Shown: piece after piece, positions 11,701 through 26,006 of the stretch
Layout of the letters: each line of letters opens with the position of its first letter
Position numbering within the stretch: position 1 is the stretch's first letter
Source of the DNA: Burhinus oedicnemus
Lineage: Eukaryota; Chordata; Aves; Charadriiformes; Burhinidae
Direction of reading: 5' to 3'
Assembly: GCA_008921705.1 (NCBI GenBank)
Contig: VFFE01007859.1
Location: 210,839-274,838 of the forward strand
Length of the DNA: 64,000 nt
Notes under the pieces: generated by a model
Told to the model about the DNA's origin: nothing
The model's input: only the letters and a program-made list of their open reading frames with translations
Database searches by the model: none
Program-made: the position numbers and the translations under genes

Positions 11701-14700
11701 TTTCTTAAAATACATAATAACACAGTCATTTTACATTTTAAGCAAATCTTCCACGGTGAAAAATGAAAGGCAGCTAACTCCTCATCATCCATGAGGTTTG
11801 TTCTTTTCCCATGATCATCTATCTGTATCATAGATACTACTGGTTCACTTTTTGTGGAGGACTAAGAAGTAGAAGGCATGTATTTCTATACAGACAGAAA
11901 AACACATCACAAAACGTAGTCAAAACATGTCAATTTGTGTCCATTCCCCACACAGTACAGGAGGTGTTTGGATTATCAGTAAAAGCATGGGACAGTACTA
12001 AGGAAGACATCTTTCTTCCCACTCCCGTTGTTCTGTCCACAAGAGACAAGCAACTGCTGGGAAGACTACTACTACAGAAACGCAATAATAGTATCTGTGA
12101 TTCCTGAATACTTTTTTTGTTTTGGTTTTTTTTTGTTTAGTGTGAGGGTTGTTTAAATCTCAAAGTACACAATTTGTTCTGTTGGGCTGACACAAAAGTA
12201 ATTGTGAGATGTTGATACCAGTTTTATTGGTTTTTAGAAGATGATTCAAAAACTAGTACAGTTCCTCATTTAATCCTTTCCTTGGCAAAGTGTATAAAAT
12301 ATTCAATAAAGTATAAAAGGTAAAATAGCAAAAATAACCAGACGCCACTCAACATAATTCTAGCTACTCTTGCTACAGAAATAACCAATCTGCAAAGGGC
12401 CATGTACATAAAAATCATATTTCATGGCATTTTAATATGTGAAATGGAACATTAAACATTTAAGATAAAAGAGAAAATAGTATGTGTAGGAGAGCTCATA
12501 CATCTTTTTTTTTCTTTCTTTTTATTGCTTTAGCAGGACTTACACTAGCATAAAGGATTTACACAAACCATAAAGATGGCAAAACTCAAATAAAAAACTA
12601 GACACACGAAACCTCACAAATCCACATATCTGCTAAGTTTTGCCCTGAGAAACCATTAGAAGACTGAGCTTATGTCATCAGACTTTGCTGTTATCAATTA
12701 CCATGCTCAGCAGAGTGTTGAGAAGCTTTTCAAATGAAAAATTAGTGGTGAATGAACCTCTAAAGAAGGTTTAATTTGCATAAGCATACAAAGTTATCCT
12801 AACTGTCTGAGCCTTTAGGTAATCAGACTGGAGGGGAAGAAAGCTATTCCCTTCCCTCATGACTTCCACTAAATAACCTTATGTATGGCCAAGCTTTTTC
12901 TTCTATTCTTCATGCAATAATAGACCAAAAAGGATGATTTACAGATATTTCTTTTTTAACTATCACTTACCTCCCAGCTCCATTCCCTGCCAAGTACTGC
13001 CATCTTTGTTGAGCACAGGTAGAAGTAACAGCCGATGCCTATAAAAAAAGCAAGAAATCTGTTCCTGTGCTTACACAACTTAACTGCTTTCAAGGGGTGA
13101 GGCTATTCAACCTCTGTTTTCGCCTCTTAGAAAGGCTCTTAAAGGAAGGCAAAACAAGAAGGTGACGAAGAATAGTGTGCCTTCTCCTTAACAAGTAGGT
13201 TTAGAAAAGCCCATTGGAGTTGTTACCTGAAGTTGTGGAAGTTGACTTGTATGTCAAGTTAGCAATGAAATAAGCCTTAGGAAAGGCACTTTAATGCCTG
13301 AAACTTTACTTCCATTCCCCCATGAGTGAGAATAGTCCAGCTTCCAAAATGGCACACAGTCAGCTCCACAGGTGAGCAGCTTCTTTTAAGCTGACCACCA
13401 AAACAAAGAAAAAAGCTATGACTCATTGCATTTATGTATTTTTCTTAGAATTGACATTTCAACAAGAAAGCTGAATGGAATTTTGAACAGTTTAATGAAA
13501 GACTTTTTCCCCTTTTTACCTCTTAATTTTGCCAACATGTGTTTCATCTGGATGAATACAATGGATATCATGGTTGAACATAGTACTTTGATACCTAAAC
13601 TTATGGTGTTAATAATGAATGCCTACAGGATAACTTCATTACTTTGAATAAATCATAAATATTTGTTAGTGTGTGGGGAGGAAGAATGACAGCTTATCCA
13701 AAAATTAAATTTTTTCTACACTGATATAAAGTATTTTAAAGAAATCTAAATTATGCTACTAATCAGCACATTACCTTAAGTTAAAAAGTGAATGTTAACA
13801 TTAACAAAACAATACTTACCATTTTATAAGCTAAAATGGATCTATTTTTCTTGCTGTTAAATGTGTAATTTTATTCAATTTTGTGTAAATATGTAAATTA
13901 ACTGTTTAATTTATTTAACAAGTGATCAATAAATCCACACATTCGAAATCATAATAAGTCTATCTGAACTGTTGCTTTACAGCACTTTGACTTAAAATCT
14001 GTAAAACGCTTCAAATTTATTTTCTAATTAAAAAATGCTTGCTGTTTATGGTAACAGGAATTCTGTTGAGTATTAAGCTGTGCACGTTTATTTTTTCAGA
14101 AGTGCCTTTAACTTCCTTGATTTCATCTAAGGAAATCTTGTTTTTAATTCAATGTAAATCCCCATGTCAGAGTTGCTAAAACTTCTCCATTTTGCCATTA
14201 ATTTTTTTTTCTTTTTTTACTGTCAGAATAATTACCTCTAATCTATTTAAGATTTGTAGTTCTCTATGGCTGGAAATGGTAAAAACTTCATCTCATCTGT
14301 ACTGATTGTAACCCAGATTTCATGGGTTAGCTGAGATCTTCACCTGAAGAAAATTTCTGGTGATTCAATTCTCCAATTACAGAGCCGCCATGATGATTTT
14401 ATCAAATATCAAGACTGACTTGTTTTCCTTTCAGAAAACAATATCAGATACACAGGTATTTGAAGTATTTCTCTTATTGATTCTAATACCCTAGTAAAAC
14501 TTGGATTTGGTGAATATTATTACACCCGGGCATGTTTACTGTTCTGGTTAGAAGACCATTTTTTATTTTTGAAAGAGCATAAAAGTAATTATTTAAGATT
14601 ATGTTTAGAGAAATTTTATTTTGTGAAAAAAACTCAGATCATTTTGCTCACAGACAACTTGAAAGCACCGGCCAGAGTATGTTGAATCATTCTGTTTCTC

Positions 14701-17700
14701 TTGTGGGAACACTGACATGCAAGACTGTGAGAAGATTGTGTTCAGCTACTCCGGCTGGTATGCAATACATCAGACTGTAATTGCTGGTATTGTACTATTT
14801 CTTTACCCTTAAATTTATCAAAAATTCCCCTAAAAGCTCACCAAAAACCGCCCCTACAAAAAAGACTATAAAAAGCTCCTAGTCTTCAGACTTCCAAACA
14901 AATGAAACCTCTAACAGTTGAAACTGCTTAGATTCTGTTTCAAATCTGCAGAATACTATTTCCTATTATTTTCTTTTTTTTCCCTCACATCTTGTACATT
15001 CAATGCACTGTTTATTCCTTTAAAAATAAGTATTTTAAATATTTGAAGTATTTGAATAAATATTATTGTACAGAACTGGAAGGCTCTTTATAAATACAAA
15101 ATCTTTAATTTCTTTATTGCCAAGACTTTTCACATCAGCTGTATTTCTGGTATTTCCCTGTTTGAGATGTGAAGTGACCAAATGATCAGTGTGAAGTTTT
15201 TTGGAGTGGAAAACAGATTCCTTTCAGATTTTTCACTCTTAGAGAATTGCTAAAAACACATCATGTACAGGGCAAAAAGCAGGACTCATGTCCTTCTCAG
15301 GAGAATAATAAAATAGCACCATAAATTATTCATAGTGAGTAAACCTTCTGCAGGTGGAAGGAAATAAGAGGCATTTCTCTCTCATGAAATAAGGTTATTC
15401 TCCTTATAAAGTATAAGGAGAATACAAGGATCCAAAATACTCTAATATCAGCACAGTTAGATTAATGCTGTTTTACATTAACTTACACTGGATAATGTTT
15501 TCAAAACATTGCTTATTGGTGCAGATATTCCTGAATTTCTTATAAAGAGGTTACACCTGTTTCCATTGCAACAGTTTTTGAGTTGTCATTTTCATTTCAA
15601 CTGCAAGATAATAGTCATAGTACAATTTACTCACAAAAAAAAATGCGCTCCTGAGCCAGTCTGTATCAGTGGCCACCATTTAGGATATGCTTTGTGACCA
15701 GAGATTGAAAACAGCCTAAGTATCTACCCTTTGACAGGCTACCCTAAGGAGGATGAGGAAAGATCACTGTAACTTATAGCATCAAACCAGCAATCATTAC
15801 AGCAGATGTCATTTTCCTGATCTGGCTATACCATCTGACAACAGTGCCACCTTAACAGGCTTGTCTTTTCACTGGATGGCAAACACCAAAACCTCAGGTC
15901 TGATGTGTGCTTCCCAAGCATGCTCAAGCAAAGTTAATTGTTTAACTTACCTTCACTGACTTTTTAAAAAAACCCTATGTTTATGTTTCCAATGTAGTTC
16001 AGAATCAACTGATAAATTTACAAGTGACGGAAGTTAGGATAAATAATCTCTGCAGATACACAGTAATAAGTAGTTGAAAGTAGTAATTTCTACAGCTGGT
16101 GCAGTTATTTCAAAAGCAAGGTATGTCAGTCGCTTCAGAGAAATCTAAAAGCTACTCAAAAATTGCAGTGGTTGTAGGTCATCCCAAAAGATGTCCTAAC
16201 AAGCAGGGTCAACTCTTACTTCTGTAAAAAGAAAAGGTTGTAATATGACAGTCCATAATATTGTACAAGTGCACTTGCAAATGGAATGGATAATAAGATT
16301 TCTGCCGCAGCAATAGTCAATTGTAACATGGCAAACAGCGATAAAGTGGAAAAAATGGCCTATTTGCCAAGGTCCTACACCCGGGCTGTGGCAACACTAG
16401 TTACAGAACTTGCATATCTTGCTTCTTTCCAACTACCAGGCTTGATTTATTGTACATGGGAAAGGAAAAGCTGATAATGAAAATTAGAAATTCCTCAATC
16501 CTCACTTTCTGTTTGTAGTTAGATCAAGCCAATATTAAAGGCAGAATTGATATATCTGAATCTTTATAGAAAATGCTAGAGCTTAATAAGGTGAGTTCCT
16601 TTTTTAGCTGAATTTCTGTTATCACACTTGCAGGTCTGGATGTGAAATGACAGTGCCATTATTGTTATCACTGTTCTTTATCTGCTGAAGGACATTTGAG
16701 CTAAAGCAGTGCAAAATTTCTGTGACAAATTCCAAAACCATGGTTAACTCACCTAACTTCACAACTTATTAAAAAAATGAGGGTTCTGCTACTCCTGTTG
16801 GCAAGTTTTTCTGAAGCTTAATCTTTTTAAGACTTTCTAAGAATATTAGAATTTTCATAACTGTATTTTTCTCTTCACTGTAATATTTTACTGCAAACAA
16901 TCCTTGTGATCTGTTTTTACTTACCACTGTCTTTTGAAATACAGACAAAACACAAAATCCTTTGCCCTACTGCATGGCAACTTTTTCCCCACCCTCTGGA
17001 CTAACTTTCCGCAGTTCCATACTTTTTCTTAGCTAATCCAACATTTGCAACTTGATCCTAGTTTACTTTGAATAACTCTTGTTCTTTCTGTCTTGTTTCC
17101 CAATCTATCCTTGCTCCCTTGCTCAGGTTCCCTCTGTGAATTACCCTGCTCCTTCGGCTCTTTAGCTGCTGTCATTCCGCTTCACTTCAGTTCACATTCA
17201 TTCATATAAATGCATTGAATTCGTGGCTACACATCACATTTTACTTAAAGTTATGATTTACTGGTTCTTGTCATCAAATCCCTAACTTTCATCATAAAAA
17301 TTCAGCAGAGTTCAAAGAAAACAGAAGTGTATTAAAAAGTTGTCAACTGAAGTTTTCAGCTTTGCAAAGAGATTGGGTTCTCTCCTCAAGTGGGGTCTTG
17401 AAAAATGATCTTTGTAAACAACGGTTTTGTTCAGGTTTCTGGTAGGAATGGGCATGTTTTATGCTCAGAAGAACATAGGCACAAGGGATCTCATTATATA
17501 TACCATAGAGCTCTAGCTTTAATTCGCTTTAAAATAATCTAATCTGAAAAAGAAGGTATTTCAAAATATTCATTAGAATTAGAATAATAGGTTTGCTTTA
17601 ATCTTCACAGTCTTTTAGTTTCCTGTGAACATTTGTGCAAGAGATATTTGGTCTTCAAAACTATTCCAAGAAAATGCCGACATGATGCAATTGTTATTTA

Positions 17701-19556
17701 GATATGTCAATACAGATATTTAAAACTAATATCTCCAAAATCTCTTTGATATCACTACTGCAGTTGAAACAAATTTGAGTTCTATACTGCAAGAGGAAAA
17801 ATAATGCCCTCTGATTTGTGATGCAAAAGAAGCAAGTGGTCTGTGATGTTAACGTGTAACAGGGAGTTAGTGTGTTTTTATGAATAGTGTAAAAAATGAG
17901 TACTGGTGTAGTATTCAGTAGTTCATGTTACACAAGGGAGATAGTAAGTATAATAAATTAGTGTCCTTTTCTATGTTTCTTTATGATTCTTAGTTCCCTT
18001 TGAACCTTCTCTCTTCCTGAAGTAATCCCTTCTGTCTGACTCCAAGTGTTGTCCACACACAATCTTGCATGAGCTTATTTAAGCATTCTTTTTAGATACT
18101 GGCATTTTTAAGACTGAGTGTTACACTTGTCCAAATGTAGAAATGAATATTTCTGACCAAATAACAGCGTTTGTGGAAGGCAAGATACATCAATAGAAAA
18201 TTCATTCTCAGAAGAATGGTCTTTGTGATAACTACATGGATCAACCTTTGTTCTACCCTGTTCTGGAACTTCTCCTGGAAAACTAACTCCAGTTTTGCAG
18301 TTGTAATATTGAAACAGTAAGTTATTTTTTGTGAAGAACCCAGATCCTGAAGCTCCCACACGGAAGACATTCAAAGCAAATGCTGGGTTTTGTCTTGTCC
18401 ATAAAGATTATGTTTTACGAAAAAGTGGGGAAAAAAATCTGGGAATACATTGGTAAGAAAAGCAGAGTAAACCAAAAGGAAATAAAAGAGGGAAATAAAA
18501 TCATTGTATTGAAACCTGACCTCTTTCTCTGTTTTTGTTATATTTCATTCAACATCTGTTGTTTCCGTAAGTATTTCAGAGACAACCACAGGTGGCAGCA
18601 GTCTTCCTTGGGAAAGACCTGAGTTAAGGTATCATGGTCTCCTTGTTCATACAAGTATCCAAAAACAGGAGAAAGTTTCTTTCCAGCTCTCTTAAAAATA
18701 ACAATTGTTTCAAAATCATGACAGGGCTTCTCATATTGATGAGTGCAATACCCTTCTCAAGAATGAAACCAAATCATGATTTTGGTGTAATAAAGTAGAC
18801 TAAAAACTTGTTTACAGTGAATTTTACTATGGTGTGGTATACACAGTGGCTCACATCTGTGCTGCCCTTTCCCAGACGACTATCATCACAAACAGATCTA
18901 GCTATGCCACTTGCAACTAAAATCTTTATCTACTGAAAGTGCTTTATCTTTTTTGTTTTTCAGTCCCAAAATCTTAGCATCTTTGGATTAATTAATTTTT
19001 CATTCATTTTTATGACTGGCAAAGTAGACATATTTCTGTTTTGGGAGACCTTCTTGGTGTGAATGTGAATATGCTGTTTACTTTTCACTGCAAACTGAAT
19101 TTGTTCTTATTTCATTATTTTAAGCTCTTAAATTAATATACACAGGCAAAGAAATTTAATCAATTTGAAATAGCCTACAAACAAATTATGTTGTCAAATT
19201 CATGACTCAAATGTATAAAAAAACCCCTACAACAGTGTCTGCTCAAAATATAATAATTGTGTAGGTTGGGGATTTTTTCTTCTTTGGGTTGTTTTTGTGT
19301 GTGTTTTTTTTAATGATCTGGTGGATAGCACTGTAGGAATAAGTAATTCTCAGAACTGAAGCATTCAAAACTGACTCTTTTTTGACAAAATTCTCTGTCT
19401 TTCAAATTTCAAGTTTTTCAGATTGTAATGATGAGCTTTATTCTTAGAATACCCCTCCCCTGTCTATTTGTATTAAGCCTGTTAAAAAAGATACGTATGA
19501 AACCTAAAAAATGCGACTGTCTGGTAAAATATTTTTATCTTGTTTTCTACACTTCA
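8796..19556. other. Long AT-rich block without recognised transposons
   Basis: Nearly 10.8 kb in which I recognise no CR1 tail, LTR, tRNA or credible exon. The longest open frame is 126 codons at 11065-11445 (plus), with no domain or codon signature. Several sub-stretches (for example 13.4-15.1 kb) are very AT-rich. A repeat-poor block like this could hold conserved non-coding elements, but the sequence alone cannot show that. Confidence 0.5.
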
Positions 19557-19725
19557 TAGAATCACAAAATTAACAAGATTGGCAGGCACCCCTTGAGGTC
19601 TCTAGTCCAACACCAGTGCTCAAGTAGGGTGTCCTACAGCAGATTGCTGAGAACTGCGTCCAGTCAGGTGTTGAGTATCTCCAAGGATGGAGACTCCACA
19701 GCCTCCTCAGCTGACAGTTTTTTTC
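19557..19725 (-). mobile_element. CR1 3'-end fragment
   Basis: Begins ATAGAATCACAAAATTAAC, then 'TTGGCAGGCACCCCTTGAGG', 'TCTAGTCCAACACC', 'TTGAGTATCTCCAAGGATGG' and 'AGACTCCACAGCC'. This is the standard order of the CR1 3' untranslated region read on the minus strand. It is 5'-truncated with no coding part left. The tail octamer is decayed. Confidence 0.85.
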
Positions 19726-22700
19726 CTTAAATATCCTGTTAGAACTGGTCTTAAAAGGTAGAGACATTTTTATATGCAAATTATATTCTGCATATAGATA
19801 TTGAATAAAAAAAGAATTGTTCATATTAAGGAATTAAATTATAAAAATAACAAGACTGCCAGAGATCCCATTCCAAATCTGAATATTTCTTTTACCCTGA
19901 TGAAATACTTTGATATCTGTATGATACCCTCCACTTTTGCTCTCCTAAAAAACTGCTTTTATCTTTATAAATGTGAATAAGCAGAACTGCTTTCACTGTG
20001 ACAATTTCTATTATAGAATTGTGCACAAATAATACATTTAATGAAATACCTCTTTTTTCTTCATTCAGACCGTTAGTTCATCTTTTTTCTTTTCTCTTTA
20101 CTCTTAAATCTATATATTACTTCATTCATTTTTCTTGCTTTAAACCCAAGCTTCTCTGTCATTTTCAAAGCTCTCCATAACAACGTTACCTTCATTTTGA
20201 TGTTTATCCTTTAGTGTCTTGTCTACACCATCTTTCTTTTAATTTCAGGGTTTTCTTCATAGTCCAACATGCTCTAAACAGCTTCACAGCTAATCTTTGT
20301 TATTTTTCCACTCATTCATTCTTGTAAACACTTCCAGAAATCTACTTATTCTGGAAAAAAGCTTCAGTTATACTGGTATAAGTATTATTGCACAGTTAAT
20401 ACTTCAGAATAGTATTTGTCAGTATTATCAAGGTACATCTGAGTACTTGAATGAATTTGCATAAACTATTAGATGCTCTCTTTGTAATTATGATGTACCA
20501 GTATTATTCCTAAATAAATCAGCAAAGGAACAGTTTCTGAATCAGTGAATTTACAGAAGACATGCTAAATTTCAGAATTCTTAGTTCCTAGATATAGAAG
20601 AATGCTCAAATACTATCGAAATATTTCATGATTTTAAATGGATTCCGAGGTTAGGAAGCTTTATTCCCATATTACACTTAGGAAACTGGAACACATTAGT
20701 TAAATCTGTATTTCTAAGTAGGGGAGTATCAAGGACTGTTTTCTGTCTGTGAAGCTGCATGGTGGGAATGCCCTGTCTGCACTGTAGTGAAACTATTCTT
20801 GTGTGTCTTACAGACCTTGGTGACCTTATAAGCATATAGTTTAATGATTGGTTTTGTGTGTTTTTTCAAAGTGTCTGAAACAGCGTGAGGCCACACAGCA
20901 GCCCTTCAGAGTGGTATAAAATGAGTACCTATTGCATTCATGATGGTATGAAGAGGCACACAAAGGCTTTTGGATTAATATTGCAAGACTGCACAGGGTA
21001 GAAAAGACTAAAATGGATTTGGACTAATCCATTCTGCTTATTATTAATAGTCCCTGGCATGTGCCCATAAACATGCAGTTGGCCAAACCTTGCCAAGGAT
21101 CTTGTTTAAAATGATATGGAGAGTTAGAAGACTAGTGAATAAAGTTGTTCTTTGATCTTACTCTACCCATATTAAAGAAACAGCAAAAGAGTGTTGGTAG
21201 GCACGTAGGAAATCTGTGGCAGAGCAAAGAACTCCATCTAGCTTTCCCAAACCTTGAAAAAAATTTTTAAAGGTGTCCTCAAAATCTTACCTCAGGCTTA
21301 ATGCAGGCTGCTGGTTCTGAGATGGCATGGAAGAAACAAAAGTACAAATGACACTTCATAAATACTCAGCTTGGGAGTCCGAGTATAAAATGCTTCAAGT
21401 TCCATATATAAAGATGCTAGCAGAAAAGTTACTTTGGTTCATAGCACAAAGAAAAATCACACTAAATGCACATAATTTCTTTTGGGTAATTGATGTGAGT
21501 AATGTGGGCAAAGTACTGGCACTTAGCTGGAGCTTAAATTCTATTGGGAAGTCTTGCAAGTATAACTGTATTTGCAAATCCTAGCAAAACATGTCAGTCA
21601 CTCCTTGCAGTGAAAGAAGAAGGTCTTAGTATGTTAATGAAAATAAAAGTTATTTTTCAATGCAAGTAATTTATCCAGGTCCAAACAACTCAATGTATTT
21701 ATTCTACTTTGCACACAGTCATCTCTGTAGTGCTGTTGCCAGTTTTTCACCACCGTTCCCTGTCCCTATAGTAACTGCTGGGTTTGTGGTACAATAAATG
21801 ACATTCAATCAATGTATGTGGTAATAGCTCAGAATATGAAGTTCTGGAGGTGGACCTCAAGACTTAACTTACCGCAGGATTTTTTTTAAATTGCATATGC
21901 AAGAGGTGTGTCTTCTTAATTAGTTTGGTACTCTTTTCTGTCTGCTTTTGGTTTGACAATGTGTTAAGCAGTTGCTGAGCAAGAGTTTACTTCAAATTAC
22001 CTAAGTTGTGTTAAACTTTAGTTAATGTCAACTTCCACTATGAGGATTTATCACAAGACTTTGCTTCTCAGTTTTGCTCAGTATGTAGCTACAGCTGAAA
22101 AGGGGTTGCTACTACAAAACATGATTTCATATCGTGGAGATGTACGTCAGCATAGCTATGCAGTTGTTACAGGCTACTTACAAATGACAATGACTCACCT
22201 CCAGAGACACAGAATCTCCAGACATGTGGGAAATTACTTTCCACACTTTTTCTGTGGTTTCTCACAGTTCAAAAGGGATCATGGATTATGGTAGTATGCG
22301 TATCATTGAAATGGCAGAAATTATGTTAATATATCCTTAATTATTACCAAGTACTCGGTACTTATTGTCAGTGTTTGATTCCAGATAGTATGATGCAATT
22401 AGAGAGTGAGACCATTTTTCTTTGAACCCTTTACTAACTTTTACCTTGGGAAAATGGATGCACTGATGAAACTTGTGGAGGGACATGCAGGAGGAAGTCC
22501 AGTTCTTCCTTTGGCTAGATATACCCCACATGCTACAAAGGAAGCAGCAGGACGCCTAAGCTCTGCACCCAGAAACCAGGATTCCACCTGACTTCGTGCA
22601 ACTCACTTACAGCCTTATCCCAGCACAACTGTAGCAGAAACCTGTGCCTTGTCCAAAGACAACTTGCTGCATTCAGGTTGTTTTTTTTATGTCTGCGATT

Positions 22701-23250
22701 TAACATTCACCACAGCTGACACGTGCGAGTTGTCCATTTTCCACTTGCTGTGGTGCAGTGTGTACTTCTGTATACTGAAACTGACATTTGCATTTTTATT
22801 TATTTCTTTGTGAAGGTCCTTGCCATTCAGGCAGTACACAGTTATTTGTGTGCCGGGCAGTCTAAAGATGCATAAAGCAAGTAAAGCTGCTGGGCTGGTT
22901 CACTTACTGAGTGATGCAGGCCACTGCTATGCAAAAGGCAGCTTCAGGCAGAAAGCTTCAGTGGTCGCCCAGTGCTGAAGCAATTTCCCTGTCGTGCACC
23001 CAGGTTGTGGATTTCTCACAAGCTGTGACTGTCACACAGTTATATGTGCCTTAGTCACCTTTGATGTGTGGCTGTGTCTGTTTCTTGAGGAACTTAACAA
23101 AAACGAGGAGACAAGTAGGCAGAGTGGAAAGCTTAAGACTTGGGGGTGTTGCTTGTGGAAGAGAGCAGCAACTTATTCTGTGTTAAGAAAATGACAGTTA
23201 GAAAGGAGAAAACAGTACTTGTCAAATACAATAAGAATCTGTCTTTCTGG
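19726..23250. other. Non-coding unique sequence
   Basis: No transposon, RNA gene or splice-flanked exon recognised. Overlapping open frames of 60-89 codons at about 21.3-22.6 kb occur on both strands and are not convincing as coding. Confidence 0.55.
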
Positions 23251-23352
23251 AGTCATAGAATCATTTAGGTTGGAAAAGACCTTTAAGATCATCTAGTCTA
23301 ACCATTGACCCTACTCTACCAGGTCTGCCACTAAACCATGTCTCTAAGCACC
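23251..23352 (-). mobile_element. CR1 3'-end fragment
   Basis: AGTCATAGAATCATTTAGG, 'TTGGAAAAGACCTTTAAGATC' and 'ATCTAGTCTAACCATTGACC', followed by 'CACTAAACCATGTC'. This is a minus-strand CR1 3' end of the subfamily with the 'GGAAAAGACC' variant rather than 'GGAAGGGACC'. About 100 bp are retained. Low divergence suggests it is younger than the copies at 7029 and 19557. Confidence 0.9.
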
Positions 23353-25951
23353 TTGAAGAAGGTTCTTGTAGAGAAAAATAGCTATGGGAATCATACACTG
23401 CACAGCTTTAATTCCTTACTTGCCTTTCTTCCAAGTCCAGATGGACTCCCTTTCTGTGTAGTTACAGTCTCATAGATACTGTCCAACTAATTATACTAAG
23501 AACCTGGAAACTTTGGAGACTACCCTATCTGTATACTAAGCACTTTCTCCTATCCCATATACAGTAACATATTACAAACATTAAGTATATAATAACTAAA
23601 CCTTCACAAGAGGTATGATATAAACAGCTGGTTTTATCTGCTTTGTGTAAGTACGGAAGCTGAAGCACATTCATTGTAAGAGCAATTTAATGGCATAAAG
23701 AAATGTTAAATCCTGAAAGCGATTTTAAAGAGCTCAACATTCCAAAACCATGTCACATATTCATGATATTTTAGATTTTTAGATGTTTAATAGAAATTAA
23801 TGGGTGGTCCTTAAGAGGTTTTAGGGAGCTACAGGTCCTTTCCCTTCTTTTTTTAAGTTACATTTCCTTAAGAATAAACCATAAATTATTTTCAGTATCA
23901 CCAAATAGTTCTTATGAAATATTTCATTTGAAATATTTAGCAGTCAGATCCCAGCATCATCTACTTTATTTCATCCTGTGGATTTTCGATACCACAGTTT
24001 AGCTACTTCTATTTCAGTCAGCTCTGACTGTCGCAGCATTTCTGAACTTTCAATCTAAGACAGTGATTTGGCATTCTGAAGACTGGTCTGCCTACAAGCA
24101 TTTCATAAGCCTAATCTTGATTCAGAATTACTTATTCAGGCCTGCTGCATTAGCTGCAACTTGACAAGGGTCTGTGGTGGAAGCTGGGCTTTTGACATGC
24201 TCTGATTTCTTTTAGTATGGTATAGCAATGGTGAAAAACAACGAAAGATGAAAGATGTATGGGCGATACGTCTGATTTCAAACCGAGATTAACAAAGTGG
24301 ATTTACTTGTGCTACTGTTAATGTTATTTTGAAGGTTTGAAACAGCTTTTTGATTTTTAAAACAAATGTTTACATTGTGCTTGAAGTAAAGATCCTGGAA
24401 AATTCTGTGATTCTGTGAAAATAAGGACCAATCCTTTGCTTTCAGCAAATGGCCGTTTAGAGTTACAGAAATTTCCCAAAATAAATAATGTAGGGTATTT
24501 TCAGAAGATAATGCAGACCATGGCAAAGCATATTCCGTTAGTGCAAGCAACACACTTATGCACTGTTAGGGGCTAGGTGTCTCTGGATAAGTGCACTACA
24601 AAATGAAAAATCAGAGGTTGATGAAATATCAAGGGATTTGCAGGCAGGAAATAAAACTGTCCAGAAAAACACACTACTGCACTTGAACAGTTTCTAGGAG
24701 ACTTTTGAAATCACAGCAGCAGCAAAGATCAAAGCAACATATACTTGAGGCTGGGCATTAATATTCTAGCATTTGCATATATTTTGTTGATGGCTGAACT
24801 TCAGTCTGATGGCTCTAAAGTCAGCATAAATGCATAAGGGGTGTGTGTGGGGGTAATTTCAGAGACACTGTGTTGGACACCAGGGGATTACAGCCTGCAT
24901 GCAATTCTTCGGACCTGAAGTATAACTTCAAAGTGGTCTTTCAGAAGAGCATTATAGAAATAAGTAAGATGAAACTTAAGAGTTTTGCCAAACAGGAAAA
25001 GATTTCAGAGACTTTGAGAAGTGGTAGTGGTCCAGTTTGCTGATTATTCAGTTTTCTGTACCTGACTGCCATCAGTCTCCGCACCTTGGGCACTTTCAGT
25101 TTTTTTGAATTCATCCCTCAACTGTGCAAGGGACCGAAGTCCCTTTTGTCAAAGAGCTGTCAATGACATCACTTTGCTTTGTACTGAAAGATGGGATTAA
25201 ATGTCATAACTTGTTAAGGCAAATTAAAAGCATACAAATTGTCTTTTTCAGCTTTTGCAAGTGAAACAAAAGAGGAAAACATAAAATGAGTGTTTTACAC
25301 ACTCACGCAGAGCGTGCTTTTCCAGCTCAGAGAGCATGGATTTCTCCTCTTGTAGCATTAGAGCTGTGGCAGCATCACCTCTAGCAGTGACTAAGGCATT
25401 GTCTTCTCCAGGTGACAGCCGAACAAGGCAGAAGAAAAAATGTTGTTTTTTGAAAGATAGGATTAGGAAGGTTAAGCACTCCATGGGTCTCCTTCTTATC
25501 CTAGCTTTGGGAATAAGTGGGCTGGCTTATCTCCAGATGGTTGAGAGAAACAACAGAGAGAGTGACAAAGAGATGAAAGAGCCATGCACTAATTCACATA
25601 TGCAAGGTTTGGGAGTCATAACAAGGTCAGTTCTAACAGCCACCACATGGCACAGAGCAGTTTTCTTTTTAAGAAATAATTTAAAGAATGAAATGCGGAA
25701 GATAGGGAGGTAGAAGGAAAAATGAAAAAACAAAACCAAAACCAAAACCAATTACTTTATATCTAAAGAAACTGTCAAAGAAAAAAACAAACTTTTCAAA
25801 ATTGTTTGCTCAGCAACACTTTTCATTTTATTTTTTTTAAAATTCAGGTACAAGTCCCAAAACTTGTCCTTCACAAGATTTTACCAACGCAACTAATATA
25901 TTTCCAGGTGACATTCCCCAGTTCATCCCTGGCAGATGACTACTTTCTCCT
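23353..25951. other. Non-coding unique sequence
   Basis: No certain repeat. A short 'ATTCTGTGATTCTGTG' string at about 24400-24415 resembles a plus-strand CR1 octamer tail but has no supporting upstream sequence. Open frames at 25.2-25.75 kb overlap on opposite strands and lack domains. Confidence 0.5.
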
Positions 25952-26006
25952 AGAGTAGCATAGAATAGTTCAGTTGGAAGGGACCTACAACAATCATCTA
26001 GTCTAA
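25952..26006 (-). mobile_element. Short CR1 3' tail, same subfamily as 50806 and 62181
   Basis: Reads 'GCATAGAATAGTTCAG', 'TTGGAAGGGACCTACAAC' and 'ATCATCTAGTCTAACTG'. The 'GACCTACAA' variant ties it to the tails at 50851 and 62181. Here only about 55 bp remain, and the pentamer array seen at the other two is reduced to one or two units. Confidence 0.8.

Noticed and set aside
12181..12210. 'GGGCTGACACAAAAGTAATTG', similar to a mariner-type terminal inverted repeat
   Set aside because: Only about 20 bases match from memory, and I found no matching inverted copy downstream and no transposase sequence.
24396..24418. 'ATTCTGTGATTCTGTG' resembling a plus-strand CR1 octamer tail
   Set aside because: The sequence immediately upstream lacks a clear CR1 'CCTTCCAACC' block, so two octamer-like units alone are not enough.
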